Below are positions 1-9,028 of a DNA stretch of 64,000 nucleotides, one piece after another (within the stretch, counting starts at the first letter, position 1; each line of letters starts with the position of its first letter). Source of the DNA: Pacificimonas aurantium (GTDB taxonomy: Bacteria; Pseudomonadota; Alphaproteobacteria; Sphingomonadales; Sphingomonadaceae); NCBI RefSeq assembly GCF_020092905.1, contig NZ_JAGSGB010000001.1, forward strand, positions 744,001-808,000. The letters are read 5' to 3'. The notes below the pieces were generated by a model. It searched no databases, was not told the DNA's origin, and saw only the letters and a program-made list of their open reading frames with translations. A program made the translations under genes and the position numbers.

Positions 1-823
1 GCTGCGGCGGCGGCGCGTAGCTGGTGCTCTCCCAGCTTACCGTTTCGATCATCGATCCGCCGCCCTGATAGGGGGCCATGTCGTCAAGCAGCGGCGCCTT
101 GGCATAGAGAACGCCGATGCCGGTGGGGCCGTACAGCTTGTGCCCCGACCAGACGTAGAAGTCGGCGCCCGATGCGCTCACATCGACCGGGATGCGCGGC
201 GCGGCCTGGCACCCGTCGATCAGCAGCTTCGCACCTACCCCGTGCGCGGCCTTTGCCATCCGCGCGACGTCGAGGATGCCGCCGAGCACGTTCGAGACAT
301 GCGCAAGCGCAACCAGCTTCACGCGCTCGTCCAGCATCTCTTCCAGCCGGTCCTCGTCGATACGCTGATCGCTCGTCAGCGGCGCGACGAGGATTTCCGC
401 TCCGACGCGCTCGGCCAGCATCTGCCAGGGCACGATGTTAGAGTGATGTTCGAGTGCCGACAGGACGATCCTGTCGCCCGCGCCGATATTGGCGGCGCCC
501 CAGCTGGCGGCGACCAGGTTGATGCCCTCCGTCGCACCCCGCACGAACACGATTTCGTTCGCCGAGTCCGCGCCCATGAAGCGCGCGGTGCGTGCTCGCG
601 CCGCCTCATAGCGTTCGGTCATGGTGGCGGAGCGCGCGTAGACCCCGCGGTGGACCGTGGCATATTCCTCACCATACGCCTTCGCGATGGCGTCAATGAC
701 CGGGGCGGGCTTCTGCGCGGTCGCGGCACTGTCCAGATAGGACCAGCCGCCGGCAAGACCAGGGAAGTCCGCGCGGTGATCACGGGTGGGGCGATCGCGG
801 GTCAGGAGCGTCTCGGCATTCAC
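1..823 (-). CDS. sufS: Cysteine desulfurase SufS (C-terminus cut by window edge)
   Basis: PLP enzyme that removes sulfur from cysteine and supplies it to the SUF scaffold for Fe-S cluster assembly in the cytoplasm. Read on the minus strand, the N-terminal half shows the family signatures in order: YLDSAAT followed by QKP, VHRGVY, EIVFVRGATEGINLVA, LEHHSNIVPWQ, then the PLP-lysine region SGHKLYGPTGIGVLY and GGGSMI. About 274 residues are inside the window; the family is usually near 410, so the end, including the loop cysteine, is lost at position 1. I chose the GTG at 823, 13 bases after the sufD stop with a GAGG upstream. The frame stays open into sufD, so the start is inferred. Last visible gene of the suf operon. 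Confidence 0.93.
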   Translation of the reverse strand, partial: MNAETLLTRDRPTRDHRADFPGLAGGWSYLDSAATAQKPAPVIDAIAKAYGEEYATVHRGVYARSATMTERYEAARARTARFMGADSANEIVFVRGATEGINLVAASWGAANIGAGDRIVLSALEHHSNIVPWQMLAERVGAEILVAPLTSDQRIDEDRLEEMLDERVKLVALAHVSNVLGGILDVARMAKAAHGVGAKLLIDGCQAAPRIPVDVSASGADFYVWSGHKLYGPTGIGVLYAKAPLLDDMAPYQGGGSMIETVSWESTSYAPPPQ

Positions 824-836
824 TTCTGCGCGCGCC

Positions 837-1592
837 TCATCGCAGCGCTTCCAGCACGCCGAGCGCGTCGGCTTCCAGCGCCTCGCGCGCCTTGTCGTCG
901 CCCAGTTCGGCGAATCCTTCGGCGACGAAAGTCTGCAGCATCAGCCGCTCGGCAATCTCCGGCGGAATGCCGCGGGAGGCCATGTAGAACAGCGCCCGCT
1001 TGTCCAGCTCGCCGACCGTGGCGCCATGCGCGCACTTCACGTCGTCGGCGTAGATTTCCAGTTCGGGCTTCAGATTGGCGGTCGCGGTGCGGTCGAGCAG
1101 CATCGCCTTCGACGATTGCGACCCGTCGGTCTTCTGCGCCCCGCGCGCGACGTATACCTTGCCCAGGAAGCTGCCGGTGGCCTTGTCGGCCAGCACCGCG
1201 CGCACCGTTTGGTTCGAAGTGGCGTTCGGTTGTTCATGGTTCACGCGCACGATGAACTCGTTGGTCGCGCGCGCCTTGCCGATGATCGCGCCGCCGAACT
1301 CGAAATGCGCGCCGTCGCCCAGCGTCGCCTCGATTTCAAGACGGCCATAGCGGGACCGGGCGGCGAGCGCGAACAGCTCGTAGCGACCGCCGTCGCCGAC
1401 CGTCACCTTAAGCCGGGTCACATCCGATACCAGATCGGGGTCGGGCAGCAGGCGCACCAGCTCGCGCTTGGTCTCGCCGGCGGCTACGTCGACGGTTTCC
1501 CACCGGTCTGCGCTGTCGGGCCAATGCTCCTTCAGCGCATCGAAATCGGCATAGCGCCAGGCTTCGTCCTTTTTGGTCGGCCGTTCGCTCAT
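837..1592 (-). CDS. sufD: Fe-S cluster assembly protein SufD
   Basis: Partner of SufB in the SufBCD scaffold, needed for cluster assembly and iron acquisition. The 251-residue protein has the usual SufD layout: a short N-terminal region (KKDEAWRYAD), a beta-helical core, and the C-terminal signature HGATVGELDKRALFYMASRG with the conserved histidine. It is shorter than enterobacterial SufD (about 420) because the N-terminal extension is missing, as is common in sphingomonads (family knowledge). Its ATG overlaps the stop of the membrane protein upstream by 4 bases (ATGA), which suggests translational coupling. Confidence 0.95.
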   Translation of the reverse strand: MSERPTKKDEAWRYADFDALKEHWPDSADRWETVDVAAGETKRELVRLLPDPDLVSDVTRLKVTVGDGGRYELFALAARSRYGRLEIEATLGDGAHFEFGGAIIGKARATNEFIVRVNHEQPNATSNQTVRAVLADKATGSFLGKVYVARGAQKTDGSQSSKAMLLDRTATANLKPELEIYADDVKCAHGATVGELDKRALFYMASRGIPPEIAERLMLQTFVAEGFAELGDDKAREALEADALGVLEALR

Positions 1593-2152
1593 TGTGCGCT
1601 CTCCGGCTTTTTCATGGCGAGAATCGCGTAGACGTAGGTCAGTGCTGGGGCAGCCGCGACAGCGGCCCCGCGTTCAGGCTCGGGAACAAGCAGGTAGGCG
1701 GCATAGCAGAGCAGCGCGCGCATGATGAAATGGATGAAGCCGGCGGGGTCGTCCGCACCCCAGCCGTGCGGGACCCAGATCATGCCGGCGAAAACCGCCA
1801 TGCCCAGAATGACGAGATCGACCTCCCCGGCTTCCATCGCGGCAATGATGATGAAGGGCGACAGGAGCGTGATGACCCAGATGAAGCGCATGAACAGCTT
1901 TGCGACCGGATTGTCGTTCCCCTGCTTCCAGCGTCCGATCGTGCCGCGAATTCGATCGATCAGCAGGGCAATCGGAACCGGGGCCGCTGCGGCCGTGAAC
2001 GGAATCCACACAGGCAGGTCATCGCCCATATGCCAGGCGATCGCGGCCAGTGACCCCCAGGCGATCAGCCCGCCTATGGGCATCGCGGTCGTTGAATTCG
2101 CCAGATAGTCGCGCCGCGCGTCGGCAAGGGACATGGCCCTGAAGTCGCTCAT
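1589..2152 (-). CDS. Six-helix membrane protein inside the suf operon (DUF7010-like)
   Basis: Unknown function. The 187 residues hold about six hydrophobic segments (near residues 24-44, 46-66, 84-105, 110-128, 138-156 and 160-178) linked by short loops, one with RIRGTIGRWKQG. The N-terminal pattern MSLADARRDYLAN resembles the DUF7010 family as I remember it; a profile search would decide. It sits between sufC (3-base gap, TAGGAAATG) and sufD (4-base overlap), so it is surely co-transcribed and probably co-translated with the SUF genes. No Fe-S ligand pattern is visible, so a direct role in cluster assembly cannot be claimed. Confidence 0.85.
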   Translation of the reverse strand: MSDFRAMSLADARRDYLANSTTAMPIGGLIAWGSLAAIAWHMGDDLPVWIPFTAAAAPVPIALLIDRIRGTIGRWKQGNDNPVAKLFMRFIWVITLLSPFIIIAAMEAGEVDLVILGMAVFAGMIWVPHGWGADDPAGFIHFIMRALLCYAAYLLVPEPERGAAVAAAPALTYVYAILAMKKPESAQ

Positions 2153-2155
2153 TTC

Positions 2156-2905
<750 letters not shown>

Positions 2906-2965
2906 TCTTCTTCTTTTTCATCTGCGTGGGTTTACGGCGCGCGCCTGTCGCGAGCGCCTGCCGGC

Positions 2966-3598
2966 TCAGTTCCTGAACGCTCCGCGATCAAAACTGGTGT
3001 ATGTATGGCCGCGGCGCGAGGCGCTGTTGCTGGTCATCCACGGACCGAGATAATGGCTCTTCGTTATCGCGTAGGGGCGGACGGACCGCGCGCGCGTAAA
3101 CTCGACCGCCTGAAAGCGGCGCTCGGTCAGCTTGGGGACGTTCTCGCCGTCCTCGCGCAGGCTGCGGAGGGCGAAAGGTTCGCAGGCATCGTCGACAAGG
3201 CGCAGATCCACCTGAAAATCCTCCACTAGGCCATCGATCGTGCCATCCGCCGCGCATTCCAACCAAGTCAGAACTCGCGGATCGACCGCGCGGCCCTCAC
3301 TGCGAAATGTCTCGGCCTGCTCGTTCATCAGCGAGACGACGCGCGACCAGTCGCGCAGAGTGGCCTTCGCTTCGGAAGGCCCGACATATCTACGGATCAA
3401 TGGTTCGGCGGCGGCGCGGAGAGCTTTGTCTTGCCCCTTGCATGCCTGGGCCGGCGGATCGCTTTGCTCAGCATAGGCACAGACGGCATACTTCATCAGA
3501 AACGGAGTTGCGATGCCGCTGATACGGACGTCCGCCTGCACAGCGCTCGGGACGAAAGCCGCCATCGCAGCTCCCAGCAGGAAAGTCGTGGCCTTCAT
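2966..3598 (-). CDS. Secreted hypothetical protein in the suf operon
   Basis: Not recognised. The 210-residue product begins with a clear signal peptide ([15 protein letters not shown], cleavage likely after VQA near residue 22), so it should act in the periplasm. The mature part is soluble, charged and has four cysteines (CAYAEQ, ACKGQ, LECAAD, DDACEPF), possibly two disulfides. The last 35 residues are basic and serine/arginine rich. Its ATG overlaps the stop of the Imm53-like gene (ATGA), so the two are probably translated together. Nothing in the sequence links it to Fe-S assembly except location. Confidence 0.8.
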   Translation of the reverse strand: MKATTFLLGAAMAAFVPSAVQADVRISGIATPFLMKYAVCAYAEQSDPPAQACKGQDKALRAAAEPLIRRYVGPSEAKATLRDWSRVVSLMNEQAETFRSEGRAVDPRVLTWLECAADGTIDGLVEDFQVDLRLVDDACEPFALRSLREDGENVPKLTERRFQAVEFTRARSVRPYAITKSHYLGPWMTSNSASRRGHTYTSFDRGAFRN

Positions 3599-3936
3599 GT
3601 CACCCTATCTCCCTCTATGTCCGCGATCCGCTCGAGATTGGCTTCGGCCCAGTCGCGGAAATGCTGGACCAGTTCGGTCAGGTCTTCGGGCCCGCAGGCG
3701 CCCTGGATCATGGTGTCCTGGCGGCGGAGATCGATCCAGCCGTCCGGGTCGTTGATGCTATTCTTCGTCACCGTCTTGAACTTGGTATTCGCCAGCGGCG
3801 TGCCGAAGGTGTCGAACTCGAACACCCAGCCGGGATTGTTCAGGCTCTCGATGCGGCAGCCATTGGTATGCTCCCATTCGCCGTCGCAGAAGGAACGGTA
3901 GAAGCTCTGCAGCCAGGCCCAGGTGGAATCAGCCAA
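3595..3936 (-). CDS. Imm53-like small protein in the suf operon
   Basis: A 113-residue cytoplasmic protein whose N-terminal half carries the pattern of immunity protein family Imm53: [19 protein letters not shown], then IESLNNPGW. Imm53 proteins are predicted antitoxins in polymorphic toxin loci, but family members also occur singly as rhodanese-like or unknown genes. No toxin gene is visible nearby. The start is a TTG at 3936, supported by GGAGGGGG seven bases upstream; it overlaps the sufB stop by 8 bases. The stop overlaps the next gene by 4 bases. Family assignment rests on my motif recognition. Confidence 0.75.
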   Translation of the reverse strand: MADSTWAWLQSFYRSFCDGEWEHTNGCRIESLNNPGWVFEFDTFGTPLANTKFKTVTKNSINDPDGWIDLRRQDTMIQGACGPEDLTELVQHFRDWAEANLERIADIEGDRVT

Positions 3937-5395
3937 CGGCCCCCTCCAGACTGATCCCCAGCAATTTCTGCGCTTCCACCGCGAATTCCATCGGCAGCTG
4001 CTGCAGCACTTCCTTGGCGAAGCCGTTGACGATCAGCGCCACCGCCTCTTCCTCGTCGAGACCGCGGCTCATCGCATAGAACAGCTGGTCGTCGGAGATT
4101 TTCGAGGTCGTCGCCTCATGCTCGATCTGCGCCGAGGGGTTCTTTACCTCGATATAAGGGACGGTATGCGCGCCGCAGCGGTCGCCGAGCAGCAGGCTGT
4201 CGCACTGGGTGAAGTTGCGCACACCCTCCGCCGTCGCCGCCACTTTCACCAGCCCGCGATAGGTATTGTCGGAGCGACCGGCGCTGATTCCCTTCGAAAT
4301 GATGGTCGAGCGCGTGTTCTTGCCCAGATGGATCATCTTGGTGCCTGTATCGGCCTGCTGCGCATTGTTCGTGAGGGCGACGGAATAGAATTCGCCGACG
4401 CTGTCCTCCCCCGCGAGCACGCAGGAAGGATATTTCCATGTGATCGCGGACCCGGTCTCGACCTGCGTCCACGAAATCTTCGAGCGTGCGCCGCGGCAAT
4501 GGCCGCGCTTGGTGACGAAATTGTAGATCCCGCCCTTGCCGTCCTCATCGCCGGGATACCAGTTCTGGACGGTCGAATATTTGATCTCGGCATCGTCGAG
4601 CGCCACCAGTTCGACGACGGCGGCGTGAAGCTGGTTCTCGTCACGCTGCGGGGCGGTGCAGCCTTCGAGGTAGCTGACATAGCTGCCCTTGTCGGCAACG
4701 ATCAGCGTGCGCTCGAACTGGCCGGTATTTTCCGCGTTGATGCGGAAATAGGTCGACAGCTCCATCGGGCAGCGCACGCCCTCGGGGATGTAGACGAAGG
4801 TGCCGTCGGAAAAGACCGCCCCGTTCAGGGTGGCGAAATAGTTGTCGCGTTGCGGCACAACCGACCCAAGGAATTTCCTTACAAGCTCGGGATGTTCCCG
4901 GATTGCCTCGGAAATCGACATGAAGATCACGCCCGCCTTCTGCAGTTCGTCGCGGAAGGTGGTGGCGACGGAAACGGAGTCGAACACGGCGTCGACGGCG
5001 ACTTTCCGCGATCCCTTCACATTGGCGAGGACCTTCTGCTCCTCGAGCGGGATACCCAGCTTCTCATAGGTGTCGCGAATGGCCGGATCGAGATCGTCCA
5101 GGCTGTCCAGCTGCGGCTTCTTCTTCGGCTCGGCGTAGTAGTAGGCATCCTGATAATCGATCATCGGGATGTCGAGCATCGCCCAGTCGGGTTCCTTCAT
5201 CTCCTGCCAAAGGCGAAAGGCCTTCAGACGCCAGTCCAGCATCCATTGCGGCTCTTCCTTCTTCATGGAGATGAAGCGGACCGTGTCTTCGGTCAGTCCC
5301 TTCGGAGCGAAATCCTGCTCCAGGTCGGTCGAGAAGCCCCATTTATACTTCGAGGCTTCTTCGGCGGCGGCGAGGGCTTCGGCATTCTGTGCCAT
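3929..5395 (-). CDS. sufB: Fe-S cluster scaffold protein SufB
   Basis: Core scaffold subunit on which the Fe-S cluster is built in the SufBC2D complex. The 488-residue product matches the family length. Characteristic stretches include [19 protein letters not shown], the acceptor region [37 protein letters not shown], and [20 protein letters not shown] near the C-terminus. I chose the ATG at 5395, one base after the sufR stop, over an in-frame start at 5434 that would overlap sufR by 38 bases. It belongs to the sufR-led operon. Confidence 0.97.
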   Translation of the reverse strand: MAQNAEALAAAEEASKYKWGFSTDLEQDFAPKGLTEDTVRFISMKKEEPQWMLDWRLKAFRLWQEMKEPDWAMLDIPMIDYQDAYYYAEPKKKPQLDSLDDLDPAIRDTYEKLGIPLEEQKVLANVKGSRKVAVDAVFDSVSVATTFRDELQKAGVIFMSISEAIREHPELVRKFLGSVVPQRDNYFATLNGAVFSDGTFVYIPEGVRCPMELSTYFRINAENTGQFERTLIVADKGSYVSYLEGCTAPQRDENQLHAAVVELVALDDAEIKYSTVQNWYPGDEDGKGGIYNFVTKRGHCRGARSKISWTQVETGSAITWKYPSCVLAGEDSVGEFYSVALTNNAQQADTGTKMIHLGKNTRSTIISKGISAGRSDNTYRGLVKVAATAEGVRNFTQCDSLLLGDRCGAHTVPYIEVKNPSAQIEHEATTSKISDDQLFYAMSRGLDEEEAVALIVNGFAKEVLQQLPMEFAVEAQKLLGISLEGAVG

Positions 5396-5396
5396 A

Positions 5397-5882
5397 TCAG
5401 GCAAGTACCTTTCCGGGTTCGGCCGCGCTGTCATCGGCCTTCATATCGTTCGCGGCGCCCTCTGCAGCGCCCTGCTCGCGTGCGAGGTCGGCCAAGGTGG
5501 CGCTGGAAAGCGCGCTGCGCACGCTGTCGTTGATGATCGCCCAGTGCGGCTTTGCCTGGCAGGTGGCGGAAAGCTGGCAGGCCTCCTCTTCGGCATCGTT
5601 GGCGTGAGTGCAGGCGACGAGGCCGATGGGCCCGTCGACGGCCTCGATGATGTCGGCAAGGCTGATGTCGTCCGGTTCCAGCGCCAGCATGACGCCCCCG
5701 GACGGCCCACGCGAGGAGGCGAGCAGCCCGGCGCGGGTGAGTATCCCCGTCAGCTTGGCCATGGTGGGGGCGGGGACCTGGGTCGCATCGGCCAGGTCCG
5801 CGGCGCTGACGCGTCCGTCCGCACGGGCCAGCTGCGTACAGGCGAGAACCGCATAGTCGGCGAGGTTGGAGAGTCTAAGCAT
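5397..5882 (-). CDS. sufR: Rrf2-family SUF operon regulator SufR
   Basis: Transcription regulator of the Rrf2/IscR superfamily, expected to bind an Fe-S cluster and repress the downstream suf genes when cluster supply is sufficient (established for the family). The 161 residues start with the winged-helix domain ([19 protein letters not shown], recognition region [19 protein letters not shown]) and carry three cysteines in the spacing C-x11-C-x6-C around residues 90-110, the usual cluster ligands. The C-terminal tail is acidic and disordered-looking. First gene of the operon. Inverted repeats surround its start and promoter, so autoregulation is likely. Confidence 0.92.
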   Translation of the reverse strand: MLRLSNLADYAVLACTQLARADGRVSAADLADATQVPAPTMAKLTGILTRAGLLASSRGPSGGVMLALEPDDISLADIIEAVDGPIGLVACTHANDAEEEACQLSATCQAKPHWAIINDSVRSALSSATLADLAREQGAAEGAANDMKADDSAAEPGKVLA

Positions 5883-5931
5883 ATCGTACCATTCGGGTCC
5901 GATATAGGAAGGTTGCCCCGACTCTCCAACC
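5864..5931 (-). promoter_or_regulatory. sufR promoter with nested inverted repeats
   Basis: A perfect 12-bp inverted repeat has arms at 5864-5875 (GGTTGGAGAGTC on the plus strand, inside sufR codons 3-6) and 5920-5931 (GACTCTCCAACC). Nested within it is a second pair, ATATCG / CGATAT with a 13-base spacer (5881-5905). On the minus strand a sigma70-like promoter fits: TTGGAG, 17 bases, TATATC. The outer upstream arm covers the -35 and the inner arm touches the -10, so these are likely SufR operators. Which repeat SufR binds cannot be told from sequence. Confidence 0.6.
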
Positions 5932-5961
5932 CGTGCGGCAGTTTAACCGGCCCGTTTTTTC

Positions 5962-7818
5962 TCAGCTTTTGGCAGCTTCCTCTTCGATCCAGCGGTCGAC
6001 ATTGCGTTCCAGCATATCGAGCGGCACGGGTCCCGAGGACAGCACGGCGTCGTGGAAGCCGCGCCAGTCGAAATCGTCCCCCAGACGGTCCATTGCCTTC
6101 TGCCGAACCTCCATGATTTTCAGCTTGCCGATCATGTAGGCCGTCGCCTGGCCCGGATAGACGATGTAGCGCTCGATGGCCTTGCGGATGTCGCCTTCGG
6201 GATTGGGCGTGTTGTCCTTGAGGTACTGGATTGCCTCCTCGCGGCTCCATCCCTTGTGATGGATGCCCGTGTCGACCACCAGTCGGCAGGCACGCCAAAG
6301 CTCCATGCCCAGGCGGCCGAAGTCGCGATAGGGGTCGGTGTAGAAGCCCATGTCCTTGCCCAGTTCCTCCGAATAGAGGCCCCAGCCCTCGGTATAGGCC
6401 GTGAACCCGCCGAAGCGGCGGAAGGGGGGCAGCCCCTCCTGCTCGACCTGCAGCGCACGCTGGAGGTGATGACCGGGGACCGCCTCATGATAGGCCAGCG
6501 CTTCCAGCTCGGTCTTCGACATGTCGCGCAGATTGTAGAGGTTCACATAATAGGTGCCGGGGCGCGATCCGTCCGGCGCGGGAGAATTGTAGAAGGCCTT
6601 GCCCGCAGACTTCTCGCGGAACGCCTCGACCGGTTTCACGACGACCGGATTTTCCGGCAGCGTCGCGAAATAGGCGGGCAGCTTCTCCTGCATGGCCTCG
6701 ATGGTGCGCCGCGCCTCGGCCAGATAGGCCTCGCGCGTGTCGTAGAACATCGCCGGGTCGTTCCTCAGCGATTCGAAAAACGCGTTCCGGCTTCCCTCGA
6801 AGCCGACCTGGTCCATGATCTCTTCCATCTCGCCATGGATGCGCGCGACCTGCTCCAGCCCCAGCTGGTGCACCTCTTCGGCGGTCATGTCGGTCGTCGT
6901 GTAATAGCCCAGCCGCTCCTTGTAGTAGGCCGCGCCGTCGGCGAACCGGTGGATGCCGTCTTCGGTCGGTGCGGTCGCTGCCTGCTGCTCGATCGCGCTG
7001 CGCAGCCGACGATAGGCGGGTCCGACATGGTCTAGAAGCGCCGCGCGGCCCGCCGCGACGATGTCGGCCTGTTCGGTCGCCGGAATGTCCAGCGCCGCCA
7101 CTTTGCCCTCCAGGTCTTCCATCAGCGCCGTCGGCTCGCCGTCGGTGAAGGGCGCCCCGCTCAGAAGATTGTCGATATCGCTAAGGACATAGGGATAGAC
7201 CCAATCGGGCGGCTGAACGCCGGCCCGGGCGCGGATTTGCGCTTCCTCGACCAGCGTATCGATGACCGTTTCCATGCCTTCGAGGCGAGAGACATAGGCG
7301 CGCGCCTCCTCGGCATTCCGCACTTTGTGAATGTTGATCAGGAAGGCGGGCAGGTCCGAATGCGCGCCGTTCATCTGGTCGAAGACATATTGGTTGCGGC
7401 GGAAGGGGAAGGCCGCCGCGCGGCGTGCCATCATCGCCTCGAACAGTTCGTAGGAGCGGCGGGACTGCGCCGACAGTTCCGCAGCGGCAAAGCGGGTGCG
7501 CATGTCGTCCAGCCAGCGCATGTCGGCCTGGAAATGTTCGACGTCCGCGGCGTCGGACATGTCGCCCCAGCGGCCGTAATCCTCGTCGACGATACCGCGA
7601 TAGGCCTTCGTCGTCGGCGAGCGCGCAAGAACGGCGTCGTTATACGCCTCGAAAAACTGCGCCAGCGCCGCATCGGCTGTCTCTGCCGACGCGGATTCTA
7701 CCGCGGCCGGGTCTGTCGCCGCGACTGCAGACCCCGTCCCTGCTGGCTCGGCCGGCATAGTTCCGGCGCAGGCGGACAGCGCGCCGAGTGCGGCGACGGA
7801 CGCGAAGGTACGAAACAT
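5962..7818 (-). CDS. DUF885-family lipoprotein, putative zinc peptidase
   Basis: Probable envelope-anchored metallopeptidase-like protein. The N-terminus MFRTFASVAALGALSACAG is a lipoprotein signal with lipobox LSAC. The body matches the DUF885 family: the HEAVPGHHLQ motif near residue 445 resembles a gluzincin zinc site, followed by YTEGWGLYSEELGKDMGF and a conserved end VYPGQATAYMIGKLKIMEVR. The length (618) fits the family. I chose the ATG at 7818 (AAAGAG upstream) over two ATGs at 7833 and 7836. Divergent from pyrD across 75 bases, so the two promoters probably share that gap. Substrate unknown. Confidence 0.88.
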   Translation of the reverse strand: MFRTFASVAALGALSACAGTMPAEPAGTGSAVAATDPAAVESASAETADAALAQFFEAYNDAVLARSPTTKAYRGIVDEDYGRWGDMSDAADVEHFQADMRWLDDMRTRFAAAELSAQSRRSYELFEAMMARRAAAFPFRRNQYVFDQMNGAHSDLPAFLINIHKVRNAEEARAYVSRLEGMETVIDTLVEEAQIRARAGVQPPDWVYPYVLSDIDNLLSGAPFTDGEPTALMEDLEGKVAALDIPATEQADIVAAGRAALLDHVGPAYRRLRSAIEQQAATAPTEDGIHRFADGAAYYKERLGYYTTTDMTAEEVHQLGLEQVARIHGEMEEIMDQVGFEGSRNAFFESLRNDPAMFYDTREAYLAEARRTIEAMQEKLPAYFATLPENPVVVKPVEAFREKSAGKAFYNSPAPDGSRPGTYYVNLYNLRDMSKTELEALAYHEAVPGHHLQRALQVEQEGLPPFRRFGGFTAYTEGWGLYSEELGKDMGFYTDPYRDFGRLGMELWRACRLVVDTGIHHKGWSREEAIQYLKDNTPNPEGDIRKAIERYIVYPGQATAYMIGKLKIMEVRQKAMDRLGDDFDWRGFHDAVLSSGPVPLDMLERNVDRWIEEEAAKS

Positions 7819-7893
7819 GTGATTCTCTTTCATCATTGGCCCCGAAAGCGAGTAGCGTAGATACGCGCACCGCTTTTGACTAGGCGAACGCCG

Positions 7894-8961
7894 ATGAAGG
7901 TCTTTTATCCAGCTCTGCGTCCCCTCCTGTTCAGGATCGATCCCGAACGGGCCGTGCGGCTGGCCATCTCCGGGCTTAAGCTCGCGCCGCTGTCCCCGCG
8001 CGGCGCCAACGACCCGATCCTTGCGTCGACGGTCGCCGGGATCGGTTTCCCGAATCCGATCGGTCTTGCGGCGGGCTTCGACAAGAATGCGGAGGTCCCG
8101 ATGCAGGCGGCCGGGCTGGGCTTCGGCTTTGTGGAGGTCGGCTCGCTGACGCCGCGCCCGCAGGTCGGCAATCCGCTGCCCCGGGTCTTCCGGCTGAAGG
8201 ACGACGAGGCCATCATCAACCGCATGGGGTTCCCGAATGAGGGGATCGAGAAGGGCGTCAAACGCCTGCGCCGGATGCGCTTTTCGCACGGCTCGGCCCG
8301 CACCGGCGTCAATGTCGGCGCGAACAAGGATTCGGAGGACCGCATCGCCGACTACGAGGCGTGCATAACGCTCGCCGCTCCGGTCGCGGACTATCTGACC
8401 GTCAACATTTCCTCGCCAAATACGCCGGGCCTGCGCGAACTCCAGTCGAAGGACGCTCTGCACGAACTGCTCTCGCGTTGCCTGATTGCGCGTGAGCACA
8501 GGGAAGTGCCGCTGTTCGTGAAGGTGGCCCCCGACCTGACCGACCGCGATATCGCGGACATCGCGGAAGTTGTTCAGGAGACCGGCGTCGACGGCATCAT
8601 CTGCACCAATACGACCGTGTCTCGCGCGCCCGACCTGCGCTCCTCCGCCAGCAGCGAAACCGGCGGCCTCAGCGGTCCGCCGCTGCGCGAAATGGCGCTC
8701 GCGGTGCTGAAGGCCTTTCGGCAGGCGACCGGGGGCCGGATCCCCCTTGTCGGGGTAGGCGGCATTGCCTCCGCCGACGACGCCTATGAGCGCATCCGCG
8801 CCGGAGCTTCGCTCGTTCAGCTCTACACGGCTCTGGTCTATGAGGGCCCCAGCCTGCCGAAGGACATGGCGGAGGGACTGGCCGATCATCTCCGCGCCGA
8901 TGGCTTCTCCAGCGTGGCGGACGCGGTGGGCGCCGATGCGCCAAAAGTGGCCGCACCCTAA
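7894..8961 (+). CDS. pyrD: Dihydroorotate dehydrogenase (quinone), class 2
   Basis: Oxidises dihydroorotate to orotate in pyrimidine synthesis, passing electrons to membrane quinone. The 355-residue protein has the class 2 N-terminal amphipathic segment (MKVFYPALRPLLFRIDPE) and the FMN barrel signatures: GLAAGFDKNAE, EVGSLTPRPQ.GNP, NRMGFPNEG, GVNVGANKD, VNISSPNTPGLR with the catalytic serine, FVKVAPDL, and the phosphate loop VGVGGI near residue 290. The ATG at 7894 is preceded by AGGCGA; an in-frame TTG at 7876 is less likely. Confidence 0.96.
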   Translation: MKVFYPALRPLLFRIDPERAVRLAISGLKLAPLSPRGANDPILASTVAGIGFPNPIGLAAGFDKNAEVPMQAAGLGFGFVEVGSLTPRPQVGNPLPRVFRLKDDEAIINRMGFPNEGIEKGVKRLRRMRFSHGSARTGVNVGANKDSEDRIADYEACITLAAPVADYLTVNISSPNTPGLRELQSKDALHELLSRCLIAREHREVPLFVKVAPDLTDRDIADIAEVVQETGVDGIICTNTTVSRAPDLRSSASSETGGLSGPPLREMALAVLKAFRQATGGRIPLVGVGGIASADDAYERIRAGASLVQLYTALVYEGPSLPKDMAEGLADHLRADGFSSVADAVGADAPKVAAP

Positions 8962-9028
8962 CAAGCCTCATTCCGCCCGAAGATCGAAGGGCTTGGCGAA
9001 GGAAGCGTTGGCCGCTTAGGCTCCGCGC

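Noticed and set aside
7834-8964. N-terminal extension of the DUF885 gene making a 1000-residue protein
   Set aside because: The extension is antisense to pyrD; the lipoprotein signal and ribosome site place the start at 7818.
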